Positions 22,870 through 32,579 are shown, counted from the first letter of the stretch. The stretch: DNA of 64,000 nt from Bacteroidota bacterium (GCA_023441805.1 JAEZNO010000025.1:62001-126000); one strand, 5' to 3'. Translations and numbers: made by a program. Notes: generated from the letters alone by a model not told the origin.

Positions 22870-24420
22870 GTGAAATTCTACAATATTCTTGCATTACAAC
22901 TGTGCATCATACTATCATTAAACCTCAATGCACAGGATGCCGTTACCAAAAAGGTTATTGAAGTCGGTAAAACTGATAATCAAACAATGAAACACCTCGA
23001 TATCCTCACGAACAGGATAGGAGGACGGCTTTCAGGTTCAGACGCCTATGCTAACGCCGTTCAATGGGCAGACGGTGAAATGCGAAAATGGGGAATGGAA
23101 GTCAGGATTGAAGAAGCAGGAATTGTACCGGTCGGGTTTAATCGGGGACCATGGTTTGGAAAGTTGTTGGGTGAGAATGGAATGGATCTCCACTTCGCAA
23201 CACCCAGTTATACTGCCGGTACAAAAGGAGTGCAAACAGGCCATGTACTTATCGAGCCAAAATCGCAGGAAGAGTACGATAAAATGAAAGGAGTGCTGAA
23301 GGGTGCATGGGTGCTTATCGGTGGAACGAATAATGGCTATCCTATTGATATCTCGGCAAAAGTTGATAAGAAAAGAGACAGTATAATTGAATTAAACAAT
23401 AAAATTGCCGTTCAGAACAGGGAGATTCAGCGTTCAAACTGGACAAACAATGAGAAGCGTGAGTTACTGCCTCTCATTGAAGAGCCGGCTTTGTTTTATC
23501 GGCAAATGCGTGAAGCCGGTATTTTAGGTATCATACAATCATCGAAAGTGCCTATTCAAGCCATGTACGACAGGAAGAATCTTGACTCAATGAGTTTTGA
23601 TAATCTGCCGGAAATTCCAGACATCAAGTTAGATGAACATCAATATGAGATTATTAAACAAATGGCTCTGGAGCGCAGAAACTTTTATCTGGAGTTCGAT
23701 ATCCGAAATCACTTCAAGCCGGGTCCGGTTACATTCCATAACGTGATTGGTGTCATAAAAGGAACCAAATTCCCTGATGAGTATGTTGTTGTTGGGTCTC
23801 ATCTTGATTCATATGATGTTGCCACAGGTGGAGTTGATGATGGATCAGGTGTTGCTCCCACTATGGAGGCTGCCCGTTTGCTAATGATTGCAGGTGCTAA
23901 GCCTAAGCGAACAATCCTTTTTTGTCTCTATGCAGCAGAGGAATTCGGACTAGTTGGTTCGCACAGATGGGTGAATGATAATAAGGATAAACTGGATAGA
24001 ATATCCTGTATGTTTAACCGTGATTCTGGCCCGCTTGCTCCACTAGGTTTATCGGTTTCAGAAGCGATGTATGATGATTTTCAGGATATCTGCAAACCTT
24101 TGGCAGATATAAATCCTGCTTTCACATTCACATTGACTAAACAGGAGCCACGCACCAGGCCAAAAGAGGCCAGAGGTTCCGATCATGGACCATATGCTGT
24201 TCAGGGTGTTCCGACACTTTACTTCGATCTGCAGGATCCATTAGGTTATAATTTCACCTATGGAGAAATATGGCATACGGAACGCGATTTATTTAATAAG
24301 AGCATAAAGGAGTATGAAGAGCATACAGCAGTTGTAACAGCGGTTGTAGCATATGGAGTCGCAAACTTAGGGCATCAATTGTCGCGTGAGGGGTTCTATA
24401 AAACATCTGATATTCAGTAA
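22870..24420 (+). CDS. Exported M28-family zinc aminopeptidase
   Basis: A 516-aa peptidase with a signal peptide (residues 1-21), so periplasmic or lipid-associated. Zinc-ligand motifs of family M28 are visible: VVVGSHLDSYD, GVDDGSGV, YAAEEFGLVGS (catalytic Glu and ligand), FNRDSGP and GSDHGPY. A PA-type insert lies before the catalytic domain (about 110-270). The start is GTG at 22870; upstream in frame there is only a stop at 22822 and no ATG, and the signal peptide begins right at the GTG. It likely trims N-terminal residues from peptides for nutrition. Confidence 0.9.
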   Translation: MKFYNILALQLCIILSLNLNAQDAVTKKVIEVGKTDNQTMKHLDILTNRIGGRLSGSDAYANAVQWADGEMRKWGMEVRIEEAGIVPVGFNRGPWFGKLLGENGMDLHFATPSYTAGTKGVQTGHVLIEPKSQEEYDKMKGVLKGAWVLIGGTNNGYPIDISAKVDKKRDSIIELNNKIAVQNREIQRSNWTNNEKRELLPLIEEPALFYRQMREAGILGIIQSSKVPIQAMYDRKNLDSMSFDNLPEIPDIKLDEHQYEIIKQMALERRNFYLEFDIRNHFKPGPVTFHNVIGVIKGTKFPDEYVVVGSHLDSYDVATGGVDDGSGVAPTMEAARLLMIAGAKPKRTILFCLYAAEEFGLVGSHRWVNDNKDKLDRISCMFNRDSGPLAPLGLSVSEAMYDDFQDICKPLADINPAFTFTLTKQEPRTRPKEARGSDHGPYAVQGVPTLYFDLQDPLGYNFTYGEIWHTERDLFNKSIKEYEEHTAVVTAVVAYGVANLGHQLSREGFYKTSDIQ

Positions 24421-24490
24421 TTCCTCAATAAGCATCTGTACCTGTATTCTGTAGCCGGGTGGTGCTAATAATTATGATTAGTCAACGATT

Positions 24491-25261
24491 ATGAATGTAA
24501 CTGAACTTAGGGTATTTCTCGATCAAAAAGCCAATATCTATAATAGACCTGACTTCATTGAGTCGGATCCTATAAGTATTCCGCATCGCTATTCACGGAA
24601 GGAGGACATTGAGATATCAGGTTTTCTGTCTGCCATAATATCATGGGGAAACAGAACCACCATTCTTAATAATGCAAGACGTCTGATGATGTTAATGGAT
24701 GATCAGCCCTATCTTTTCATAAGAGATGCAGGGGAGAGGGACTTAGCGATGTTCAGGAATTTTGTACACCGGACATTTAATGAGAGTGACCTCTTGTTCT
24801 TTATAGATTCATTGAGAAATATTTATCACACTCTGGGGGATTTGGAATCAGCTTTTGCCGATGGATTGAAAGGTGGAGAGAAAGATGTATTTAATGCTAT
24901 AATGCATTTCCGATCAGTATTCCTGTCGGTAATGCATCTTCCAAGAAGTGAGAAACACTTGGCAAATCCATCTAAAGGAAGCACAGCTAAGCGTATCAAT
25001 ATGTTTCTCAGGTGGATGGTTAGAGAGGATAATAATGGTGTAGATTTTGGAATATGGCAACGCATACTTCCATCTCAACTATGTTGCCCGCTAGACGTCC
25101 ATTCAGGTCGAGTGGCACGTGAACTTGGGCTGCTAACACGAGAACAAAATGACTGGAAAGCTGTCGTTGAATTAACTGAAAACCTAAGAGCTTTCGATCC
25201 TAACGATCCTGTGAGATACGATTTTGCTCTATTTGGTAGCGGAGTAAATAACAAAAGGTAA
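24491..25261 (+). CDS. TIGR02757/DUF2400 family protein
   Basis: A 256-aa cytoplasmic protein of a conserved family of unknown function that resembles helix-hairpin-helix DNA glycosylase folds. Typical features seen are ISWGNRTTILNNARRLMMLM near residue 50, LFFIDSLRNIYH, KRINMFLRWMVR and LDVHSGRVARELGLLTR, and the terminal PVRYDFALFGSGVN. Its stop overlaps the base of a bidirectional terminator. Function is unknown; a nucleic-acid role is only a fold-level guess. Confidence 0.88.
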   Translation: MNVTELRVFLDQKANIYNRPDFIESDPISIPHRYSRKEDIEISGFLSAIISWGNRTTILNNARRLMMLMDDQPYLFIRDAGERDLAMFRNFVHRTFNESDLLFFIDSLRNIYHTLGDLESAFADGLKGGEKDVFNAIMHFRSVFLSVMHLPRSEKHLANPSKGSTAKRINMFLRWMVREDNNGVDFGIWQRILPSQLCCPLDVHSGRVARELGLLTREQNDWKAVVELTENLRAFDPNDPVRYDFALFGSGVNNKR

Positions 25262-25289
25262 GCTAATCTTGACTTTTACCTTACCTTTT
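25253..25289. terminator. Bidirectional terminator
   Basis: A 10-bp perfect stem AAAAGGTAAG/CTTACCTTTT with a 17-nt loop sits between two convergent genes and begins inside the last codons of the upstream gene. The A/T-rich flanks provide U-runs in both directions. Confidence 0.65.
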
Positions 25290-25300
25290 ATAAATCACCA

Positions 25301-26359
25301 TTATTTGGCTCTTAAGTATTGATCCGGCCAGCTTATTTCAACATTTAGTTCCTTAGCAGCCAATAACGGGAAGTAAGGATTTCTGAGTAATTCTCTGGCT
25401 ACGAAGATCATATCAGCTTTATCCTGTTGCAATACTTCTTCGGCCTGTAACGCTGAAGTAATTAGTCCTACCGCACCTGTCAGGATACCCGTTTTTCGGA
25501 TCTCTTCAGCATACGGAACCTGATAACCTGGCCTCGTTTGTATTTTCTGTGCAGCTATATTACCACCTGAAGAAGTATCAATGAGATCAACACCCTGCCT
25601 CTTAAGTATACCTGCCAATTTTACAGTTTGCTGCAAATCCCATCCTTTTTCATACCAGTCAGTTGCAGATAATCTGACAAACAGTGGCAAATTTTTAGGC
25701 CACACACTCTTTACAGCATCAATAATTTCTTTTAATAAGCGTATCCTGTTTTCAAAAGAGCCACCATATTTGTCTTTACGTTGGTTTGTAAGAGGAGACA
25801 AGAATTCGTGAATCAGATAGCCATGTGCAGCATGAATTTCAAGTACCCTGAATCCGGCACTTACTGCTCTGACAGTTGCTGCCGTGAAATCGGATATAAC
25901 TTTGCTAATACCTTCCTCATCAATTTCAAGAGGAGCTTCCTCATTTTCATGATAAGGAATACCGGAGGGAGCTACAGTTTTCCATCCATCTACATTTCCT
26001 TTTAATTGTAAACCACCATGCCATGGGGCACTATGTGAAGCTTTTCGTCCGGCATGAGCTAATTGAATGCCTGCAATACAACCCGTTGAATGAACGAAAT
26101 CAACTATCCGCTTTAGAGGGGCAACATGATTATCTTCCCATAATCCAACATCATTAGGTGAGATACGCCCTTCAGGACTTACCGCAGTTGCTTCAACAAT
26201 AGTAAGGGCAGCACCTCCAACGGCTCTGCTTCCAATATGTACAAGATGCCAATCATTAGCATATCCGTTTTCAGCCGAATATTGACACATTGGCGACATT
26301 ACAATCCTGTTTCTAAAGGTTACATCCTTAATTTTCAGAGGTTCAAATAATTTAGACAT
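25301..26359 (-). CDS. Old yellow enzyme-family NADPH dehydrogenase (YqjM/NamA-like)
   Basis: A 352-aa FMN-dependent ene-reductase with a TIM barrel. It starts with the family opening KIKDVTFRNRIVMSPMCQYSA, whose Cys belongs to the YqjM thermophilic-like subclass that tunes FMN. The substrate-binding segment EIHAAHGYLIHEFLSPLTN and the following KYGGSFENRIRLLKEI are canonical. It reduces activated C=C bonds such as those in enones or nitro compounds. It is a single gene facing a shared terminator with TIGR02757. The cofactor is FMN, linking it loosely to the flavin theme at 5.5 kb. Confidence 0.92.
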   Translation of the reverse strand: MSKLFEPLKIKDVTFRNRIVMSPMCQYSAENGYANDWHLVHIGSRAVGGAALTIVEATAVSPEGRISPNDVGLWEDNHVAPLKRIVDFVHSTGCIAGIQLAHAGRKASHSAPWHGGLQLKGNVDGWKTVAPSGIPYHENEEAPLEIDEEGISKVISDFTAATVRAVSAGFRVLEIHAAHGYLIHEFLSPLTNQRKDKYGGSFENRIRLLKEIIDAVKSVWPKNLPLFVRLSATDWYEKGWDLQQTVKLAGILKRQGVDLIDTSSGGNIAAQKIQTRPGYQVPYAEEIRKTGILTGAVGLITSALQAEEVLQQDKADMIFVARELLRNPYFPLLAAKELNVEISWPDQYLRAK

Positions 26360-26650
26360 GATTTCTAATCGATCTTTATTTCTTGTTTAATTCTTCGTTG
26401 CTCTACTGTTCCGGGGATTTCTTGAGTTCTATAGTACCAAATTTCTATCATTCCATAGTCCTACCGTAATTCACAACATTCAAAGGTAGCACAATTTATT
26501 ACTTTAAAAAACCGGATTGCTGAAATGGTAGAGTGTGAAAAGAGGATAGCATTAATAATCATAAGGTTAGAAGTGGATGACGATCTAAAAAGAACGGTTT
26601 TTACAGTTGATTATAAGAATTATTGCCAAAAAAGTTTACTTTTGTTTACC
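26360..26650. other. Intergenic region upstream of the aminomutase transcript
   Basis: No gene is seen. The left part has degenerate short words (CTATAGTACC, CCATAGTCCTACC). The right end holds a -7-like TACTTTTG at 26637-26644, 118 nt of leader before the aminomutase ATG. No good TTG lies at the expected -33 spacing. Confidence 0.45.
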
Positions 26651-26768
26651 AACCTAACAAAGTGCTGACATTTAGCACTTCATACTGTGAGTAATACGGA
26701 TACTACTCATTTTTAACTCACTTGTGACCTAATCACTGTATCCGGTTATTTGGAAAGGACATAATTAT
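26651..26768 (+). promoter_or_regulatory. Structured 5' leader of the aminomutase gene, possible riboswitch
   Basis: Hairpin 1 is AAGTGCT (26660-26666) with AGCACTT (26674-26680). TGAGTA (26688-26693) can pair with TACTCA (26704-26709), or GTGAGT (26687-26692) with ACTCAC (26716-26721); these are mutually exclusive. The loop CGGATAC (26697-26703) is complementary to GTATCCG (26738-26744), giving an H-type pseudoknot ending just before a purine-rich GGAAAGGA (26752-26759), 9 nt from the ATG. A strong ribosome-binding site is unusual in this genome. It matches no riboswitch class I can name; it is clearly not a lysine, SAM-I or FMN element. Confidence 0.45.
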
Positions 26769-28322
26769 ATGAATTACAAAGAATCATTTTATTACCGGCA
26801 AAGGGTATACAATACTATTGAGCTTTGGAAAGACGTAACCAGAGAACAATGGTATAATCCACTCTGGCAGCTTAAGAATTCAATTCGTACAGTTGAACAA
26901 CTGAGCAAAGTGGTCAAACTATCAGATTACCAGAAGCAGGAAATTCAAAGGACCATTGATGAATTGCGATTTCAGGGTAAAGAACCGATGCGAATTACAC
27001 CCTATTATGCTTCATTAATGAATGAAGATCCATTCAATCCAGTAATGCAGGAAGGAGAAAAATCGGAAGACAGGCTAGATCCAATATTTTGGCAAAGTGT
27101 ACCAACCCCTGCAAATCTGCTTTTTCAGAACACAGGGAAGGAAGGTGCAATGGAAGAAGATTCAAGAAGCTATGGTGCTGCCTATCAACGATATCCAAAC
27201 AGAGTGGCTTTATTCGTCGCCGAAAACACAAGTTGTGCATCATACTGTGTTCACTGTCAACGAGCTAAGTCACTAGATACTAATGCTGATGTGAATTTAA
27301 GGGAGATCAATAAAGGTCTTTTCTACATTTCAATAAATGAGAACATTGACGAAGTTCTTGTAACCGGGGGTGATGCACTGATGATTAGTGAAAAGCGTTT
27401 GCAATATGTGCTGGAAGAATTAAGCAGAATTAAACACTTGAGGGTGATAAGAATTGCAACACGAGTACCTGTCGTGCTACCAATGGCAATTACCGATAAA
27501 GTACTGTCTCTGATTGAGAAATCAGCCAATAAATATAATCAGGGTATAGAGAAGTATGTATATTTTATGACCCATGTTAATCACTATCAGGAAATTACTG
27601 CTGAATTCGCCGAGGCAGTCAAGAAGATCAGGAAGCATGGATTCACCATACGCAACCAGACTGTTTTACTCAATCATGTAAATGACTATTACAAAACACT
27701 TGCAGAAACTTTCAGGCGTATGTTATGGGTTGGTGTTCATCCATATTACTTGCTACAATGCCATAAAGAGAAAGGGATTGTGCATTTCATCACACCTGTA
27801 CAGATTGGTAAGATATATATGAAAGCATTGCAAGGCTGGATTTCAGGAGTAACTAAACCTGTTTATGCAGCTAATGTTGAAGGTGGCGGAGGCAAAGTAA
27901 TATTAATGCCTTCAGGTCACGATACTCTCAACACAAGCGTTAGCATTGAAGATCATATCTCACCAAGTTATGCAACAGTGAGTACTTGGGATGACAGGAA
28001 ACTTGCAAATTATGAGGCCTTGGGCCGTGCTTCACGCGAGGAGTTTGATGCAGCAGTCGAAACAATGGATAGGTTTATCGGTCGTAAAGGAGCTTTCTTA
28101 CCAAAGATTATAATAGTAGATTCGAATGGAAGGCATATCGAAACTACAAACAGAACCAAGCTCCCAAAACTAAAGAAGAATAAGAAATCAGAGTTATTAG
28201 GCTATAAACCTTTTGTCGCAGGCATGCCTCTAACTAATCCGGTAGATATCATTGATCAGCTTGAAAGATTATTTGCGAATTCACGATATAATTGTTTCAA
28301 AGCTGACAATAAAATATCATGA
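26769..28322 (+). CDS. KamA-family radical SAM amino acid 2,3-aminomutase, glutamate-type by key residues
   Basis: A 517-aa radical SAM, PLP-dependent aminomutase. The [4Fe-4S] cluster cysteines are C156, C160 and C163 in CASYCVHC, and the SAM-binding glycines are in LVTGGDAL. The PLP lysine is K376 in EGGGGKVILMP. Lysine 2,3-aminomutase binds its substrate's epsilon-amino group with two Asp residues 37 positions apart (293 and 330); here the equivalent positions, also 37 apart, are H332 and N369. In glutamate 2,3-aminomutase they are, as I recall, Lys and Asn. So lysine is an unlikely substrate and glutamate to beta-glutamate is the best guess. Length also exceeds the roughly 416 aa of the lysine enzyme. 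Confidence 0.85.
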   Translation: MNYKESFYYRQRVYNTIELWKDVTREQWYNPLWQLKNSIRTVEQLSKVVKLSDYQKQEIQRTIDELRFQGKEPMRITPYYASLMNEDPFNPVMQEGEKSEDRLDPIFWQSVPTPANLLFQNTGKEGAMEEDSRSYGAAYQRYPNRVALFVAENTSCASYCVHCQRAKSLDTNADVNLREINKGLFYISINENIDEVLVTGGDALMISEKRLQYVLEELSRIKHLRVIRIATRVPVVLPMAITDKVLSLIEKSANKYNQGIEKYVYFMTHVNHYQEITAEFAEAVKKIRKHGFTIRNQTVLLNHVNDYYKTLAETFRRMLWVGVHPYYLLQCHKEKGIVHFITPVQIGKIYMKALQGWISGVTKPVYAANVEGGGGKVILMPSGHDTLNTSVSIEDHISPSYATVSTWDDRKLANYEALGRASREEFDAAVETMDRFIGRKGAFLPKIIIVDSNGRHIETTNRTKLPKLKKNKKSELLGYKPFVAGMPLTNPVDIIDQLERLFANSRYNCFKADNKIS

Positions 28323-28542
28323 CAGGGCTATTCTAAAAATCAGGTTGATAAAACCCAATGATGGCCTGCAACGAATTGAAGAGAAAAATAAGGCTGTCAT
28401 TGAGCTACTGCTATGCGAAGAGGTTCATTAAATGGAAAATAATAGTGGCTCTGTATTAAGAACACATAAAAGTTAGGTTAATACTTTAAGTATAATGAAG
28501 GATTTCAAGTAATTACTAATTTAGCAAAATAAAAGAAGAAGA

Positions 28543-30270
28543 ATGAAGACATACTTTAATGCACTGATAATCACAATTTTGCTTGCCATTACCTACAATG
28601 CGGATGCATGTACTAACTACCTCGTAACCAAAGGTGCTTCGGTTGATGGAAGTACCATGATATCTTATGCTGCTGATTCGCACATTCGTTATGGTGAATT
28701 GTATTGGCGTCCTGCAACTGATTGGCCTGAAGGTTCGATGGTTACATTGTATGACCGCGGTACAGCAAAACCATTAGGCAGGATACCACAAGTGCCTCAT
28801 ACATATCAGGTTACAGGTTTTATGAATGAGCACCAGGTTGCAATAGGTGAAACAACTTTTGGGGGTAGGGAAGGTCTTGAAGATTCCACTGCCATAGTTG
28901 ATTATGGCAGTTTAATGTTTCTTGCACTCCAGCGTGCCGGAACTGCCCGTGAAGCTATTGCTGTTATAGCTGATTTGGTTGAGAAATATGGATATGCAAG
29001 CAGTGGCGAGTCCTTCTCTATTGGTGATCCTAATGAAGTCTGGATCATGGAAATAATTGGTAAGGGAACCAAAATGGTAACCGATAAAAAGACCAAATTA
29101 CCAGTTAATGCAAATAAAGGAGCAGTATGGGTAGCTGTTAGAATTCCTGATGGATATATATCAGCACATGCAAATCAGGCTCGTATTAACATTTTCAGAC
29201 CTGAGAATAAGAAGAATTCTATCAGTAGTAAGAATCTAAAACTAATAAACCAACCTGATATTGATTTTATCTATTCGCATGATGTAATCAGCTTTGCTCG
29301 CCAAAACGGATGGTTTACAGATGATGATACTTCATTCAGTTTTAGTGATGTTTATGCTCCGCTGACATTTGATAATGTACGTTTTTGTGAGATAAGAGTA
29401 TGGTCAGCATTCAAAGATGTTAATCAGGAAATGGCCAAATATTATGATTATGCCAAAGGTGATATAACCAGGGAAAGAATGCCCTTATTCATTAAGCCTG
29501 ACCGCAAACTGTCACCACAGGATTTAATGCAGTTTAAACGTGATTATCTGCAAGGAACCGATTTAGATATGTCACAGGATATTGGAGCAGGACCATTTCA
29601 CTCTCCTTACCGCTGGAGACCACTAACATGGAAATACAATGGAGTAGAATATCTAAATGAAAGAGTAACTGTAACACAGCAAACAGGGTTCTCATTCATA
29701 GCCCAAATGCGCAGTTGGATGCCTGATCACATTGGTGGAATCAACTGGTTTGGTGTTGATGATGCAGGGTCAACTGTCTATGTTCCATTCTATTGTGGGA
29801 TTACCTCTGTACCCCATACTTTTGCCGAAGGCAATGGGGATATGCTCACTTATTCTGATGATGCTGCCTTTTGGATCTTCAACAGGGTTGCTCAATTCAA
29901 ATATCTGTTTTACGATCGTGTAATGCCTGATATTGCAAAAGCACAACAGGAATTGGAGAATGGATTTGCCGCTGATATTAAAAGAGTTGATCAGGAAGCA
30001 CTTGCTATGTATAAAACCAGCCCTCAAATGGCAAGGGACTATATCACTGAATTTTCACATAAGGCAGCCAATACTACCGTCGAAAGATGGAAAGAGCTTG
30101 ACAGATTCTTATTAGTCAAATACATGGATGGCAATGTGAAGCAAGAAAAGGATGGAAAGTTTTTACGAAACCCATATGGTTATCCTCAGCCTCCTTTACA
30201 TCCCGGTTATCCTGATTCATGGAAAGAAGAAGTGATCAAAGCAACCGGCGATAAGCTGATCTATCATTAA
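28543..30270 (+). CDS. Exported C69-family dipeptidase
   Basis: A 575-aa Ntn-hydrolase peptidase. After a signal peptide (MKTYFNALIITILLAITYNADA) the catalytic nucleophile is Cys23 in ACTNYLVTKGASVDGS, which becomes the N-terminal residue after cleavage. Downstream motifs typical of family C69 include NEHQVAIGETTFGGRE and WIMEIIGKG. The protein is probably periplasmic and hydrolyses dipeptides during protein degradation. A TAATTTAG element about 25 bases before the ATG may be its -7 box. It stands alone between the aminomutase and the acyl-CoA synthetase. Confidence 0.9.
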   Translation: MKTYFNALIITILLAITYNADACTNYLVTKGASVDGSTMISYAADSHIRYGELYWRPATDWPEGSMVTLYDRGTAKPLGRIPQVPHTYQVTGFMNEHQVAIGETTFGGREGLEDSTAIVDYGSLMFLALQRAGTAREAIAVIADLVEKYGYASSGESFSIGDPNEVWIMEIIGKGTKMVTDKKTKLPVNANKGAVWVAVRIPDGYISAHANQARINIFRPENKKNSISSKNLKLINQPDIDFIYSHDVISFARQNGWFTDDDTSFSFSDVYAPLTFDNVRFCEIRVWSAFKDVNQEMAKYYDYAKGDITRERMPLFIKPDRKLSPQDLMQFKRDYLQGTDLDMSQDIGAGPFHSPYRWRPLTWKYNGVEYLNERVTVTQQTGFSFIAQMRSWMPDHIGGINWFGVDDAGSTVYVPFYCGITSVPHTFAEGNGDMLTYSDDAAFWIFNRVAQFKYLFYDRVMPDIAKAQQELENGFAADIKRVDQEALAMYKTSPQMARDYITEFSHKAANTTVERWKELDRFLLVKYMDGNVKQEKDGKFLRNPYGYPQPPLHPGYPDSWKEEVIKATGDKLIYH

Positions 30271-30477
30271 TATCGGGATTAATACCGACATTGATACTGA
30301 ATCACAAAATTCTGAATTTCGAATCTTTAATGACAATTCCTTTCTATCTCTCTTTTAGAGTTATGACAGGCGATTGGTGGACTTTTACCCATAATATGGG
30401 GTGAGGGACAATTGAAAATTTTATACCTTCGCCTGACATATTACGTATGCAGAATTTTATCTAACTACCACATAATC

Positions 30478-32523
30478 ATGATCAATCAACAGTTAATAAA
30501 CCCAAAAAGCATTGTTGTTATCGGAGGTTCAAATGATGTTACAAAGCCGGGAGGCAAAGTACTTAAGAATCTTATTGACCATAAGTTCCAGGGACAAATT
30601 TATGTAACCAATCCAAAAGAAACAGAGGTACAGGGCATTAGATGTTACCAAGACCCGTCACAATTGCCTGATGTAGATTTGGCCATCTTAGCAATTGCTG
30701 CCAAATATTGTCCTGCAACGGTTGAAATTCTTGCTCATACTAAGAAAACAAGGGCATTCATTATATTCTCAGCTGGATTTCATGAAGAAAGTGAAGAGGG
30801 AGCACTCCTTGAAAAGCAAATAGTTGATACCATTAACAGTGTAGGAGGATGCCTTATCGGACCTAACTGCATTGGAATGATGAACCATAATCATACGTCT
30901 GTTTTTAGTTTACCTATTCCAAGGATGGAACCTCAGGGTGTTGATTTCATTTCAGGCTCGGGTGCTACTGCAGTATTTATTATGGAATCAGGTATGTCGA
31001 ACGGATTATCGTTTAGCAGTGTCTATTCGGTAGGAAATAGTGCCCAAATGGGAGTAGAAGATGTGCTGCAATATTTGGACGAGACTTACGATCCTGCCAC
31101 TAGTTCAAAGGTTAAACTTCTGTATGTCGAAAGTATCACAAAACCACAGTTGCTACTGAAGCATGCCTCTTCATTGATTAACAAAGGGTGTTTTATTGCA
31201 GCGATAAAATCAGGAAGTTCATCAGCAGGTAGCCGGGCAGCTTCTTCTCATACCGGGGCTCTGGCTAGTAGTGATACTGCAGTTGATGCTCTTTTCAGAA
31301 AAGCCGGGATTGTCAGGTGCTACGGACGCGAGGAGTTGGTAACAGTAGCTGCTATCTTTATGCATAAACGACTTGAGGGAAAGAGAATTGCTATTATTAC
31401 TCATGCCGGCGGACCTGCAGTAATGCTTACAGATGCATTATCAAATAATGGTTTTGAAATTCCTCATCTGAGTAGTCCTGAATTGTTGTCAAAGCTTTAT
31501 CCTGGATCATCAGTTGCAAACCCGATAGATTTCCTTGCAACAGGAACAGCCGAGCAATTGGGCGAGATTATTGAATATTGTGATAAGAAATTTGACAATA
31601 TTGACGGGATGGCCGTAATCTTCGGCAGTCCGGGTTTATTCGAGAATTGGGATGTTTACGACCTCTTGCACGAAAAAATGAAAACGAGTCATAAACCTAT
31701 CTTCCCTATACTTCCATCTATCATAAATGTTAAAGATGAGATTCAACACTTTATTAATAAGGGAAGGATTAACTTTCCTGACGAAGTGGTTTTTGGTAAT
31801 GCCTTAGGAAGAATCTACAATACAAACAAACCTGCCAGAGAGGAAGTACTGCCATCAACTGATACGGCCACCATAAGGCAGATAATTGACAATTCAGAAA
31901 ATGGATATCTTTCACCCGATAAGGTTCAAATTCTTCTTGATGCTGCCGGTATTCCCCGTGCAGGTGAAGCAATAGTGAATTCATCGGAGGAAGCTCTAAG
32001 TGCTGCAAAACGACTTGGTTTCCCGTTAGTAATGAAAGTTGTAGGTCCTGTCCATAAATCAGATGTTGGCGGGGTTGTTCTTAATGTCAAGGATGAAGCG
32101 ACAGTTGTTGAAGAATTTAATAGGATGATTAAGATAATGGATACTACAGCTATTCTCATGCAGCCGATGCTATCCGGAAATCAGATCTTCGCCGGTGCTA
32201 AAAAGGAAGGAGTATTCGGCCATATGATCCTGTGTGGATTGGGTGGTATCTTCATTGAAGTTCTTAAAGATGTACAGGCTTCTCTTGCTCCTGTTTCTTC
32301 GGTAGAAGCGTTAGAAATGATCAAATCATTAAAGTCATACAAGATTATCGAAGGTATACGTGGACAAGAAGGTGTGAATATTGGTGCCTTTGTTGATTCA
32401 ATAGTCCGACTTTCAGCATTATGCGTTGCTGCTCCTGAAATTGCTGAGATGGATATAAATCCTTTGCTCGGAAATAGTAAGGGTGTTATTGCAGTAGATG
32501 CAAGAATCAGAATTGAGAAATAA
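30478..32523 (+). CDS. ADP-forming acetate/acyl-CoA synthetase, fused alpha-beta form
   Basis: A 681-aa enzyme converting acyl-CoA, ADP and phosphate to acid, CoA and ATP (or the reverse). The CoA-binding domain is residues 1-130 (SIVVIGGSNDVTKPGGKVLKNL). Succinyl-CoA ligase-like domains follow, with GPNCIGMMN and the phospho-His region SHTGALASSD. An ATP-grasp domain sits at about 460-681 (GFPLVMKVVGPVHKSDVGGV). Alpha and beta parts are fused, as in many Bacteroidota. I choose the ATG at 30478: the upstream in-frame start at 30412 precedes a promoter-like TACCTTCG (30424-30431) and encodes an unrelated 22-residue stretch. Confidence 0.9.
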   Translation: MINQQLINPKSIVVIGGSNDVTKPGGKVLKNLIDHKFQGQIYVTNPKETEVQGIRCYQDPSQLPDVDLAILAIAAKYCPATVEILAHTKKTRAFIIFSAGFHEESEEGALLEKQIVDTINSVGGCLIGPNCIGMMNHNHTSVFSLPIPRMEPQGVDFISGSGATAVFIMESGMSNGLSFSSVYSVGNSAQMGVEDVLQYLDETYDPATSSKVKLLYVESITKPQLLLKHASSLINKGCFIAAIKSGSSSAGSRAASSHTGALASSDTAVDALFRKAGIVRCYGREELVTVAAIFMHKRLEGKRIAIITHAGGPAVMLTDALSNNGFEIPHLSSPELLSKLYPGSSVANPIDFLATGTAEQLGEIIEYCDKKFDNIDGMAVIFGSPGLFENWDVYDLLHEKMKTSHKPIFPILPSIINVKDEIQHFINKGRINFPDEVVFGNALGRIYNTNKPAREEVLPSTDTATIRQIIDNSENGYLSPDKVQILLDAAGIPRAGEAIVNSSEEALSAAKRLGFPLVMKVVGPVHKSDVGGVVLNVKDEATVVEEFNRMIKIMDTTAILMQPMLSGNQIFAGAKKEGVFGHMILCGLGGIFIEVLKDVQASLAPVSSVEALEMIKSLKSYKIIEGIRGQEGVNIGAFVDSIVRLSALCVAAPEIAEMDINPLLGNSKGVIAVDARIRIEK

Positions 32524-32546
32524 AATGTTTGGGATATATTAAATAC

Positions 32547-32576
32547 AAAAAGAGGCGGTGAAAACCGCCTCTTTTT
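32547..32576. terminator. Bidirectional terminator with GAAA tetraloop
   Basis: A 13-bp perfect stem AAAAAGAGGCGGT/ACCGCCTCTTTTT closed by a GAAA loop separates the convergent synthetase and FakA-FakB-like genes. A and T tracts on both sides allow termination in both directions. Confidence 0.95.
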
Positions 32577-32579
32577 ACT

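Noticed and set aside
26651..26768. Lysine riboswitch before the KamA-family gene
   Set aside because: The leader is too short and lacks the lysine-element core blocks, and the enzyme lacks the lysine-binding Asp residues.
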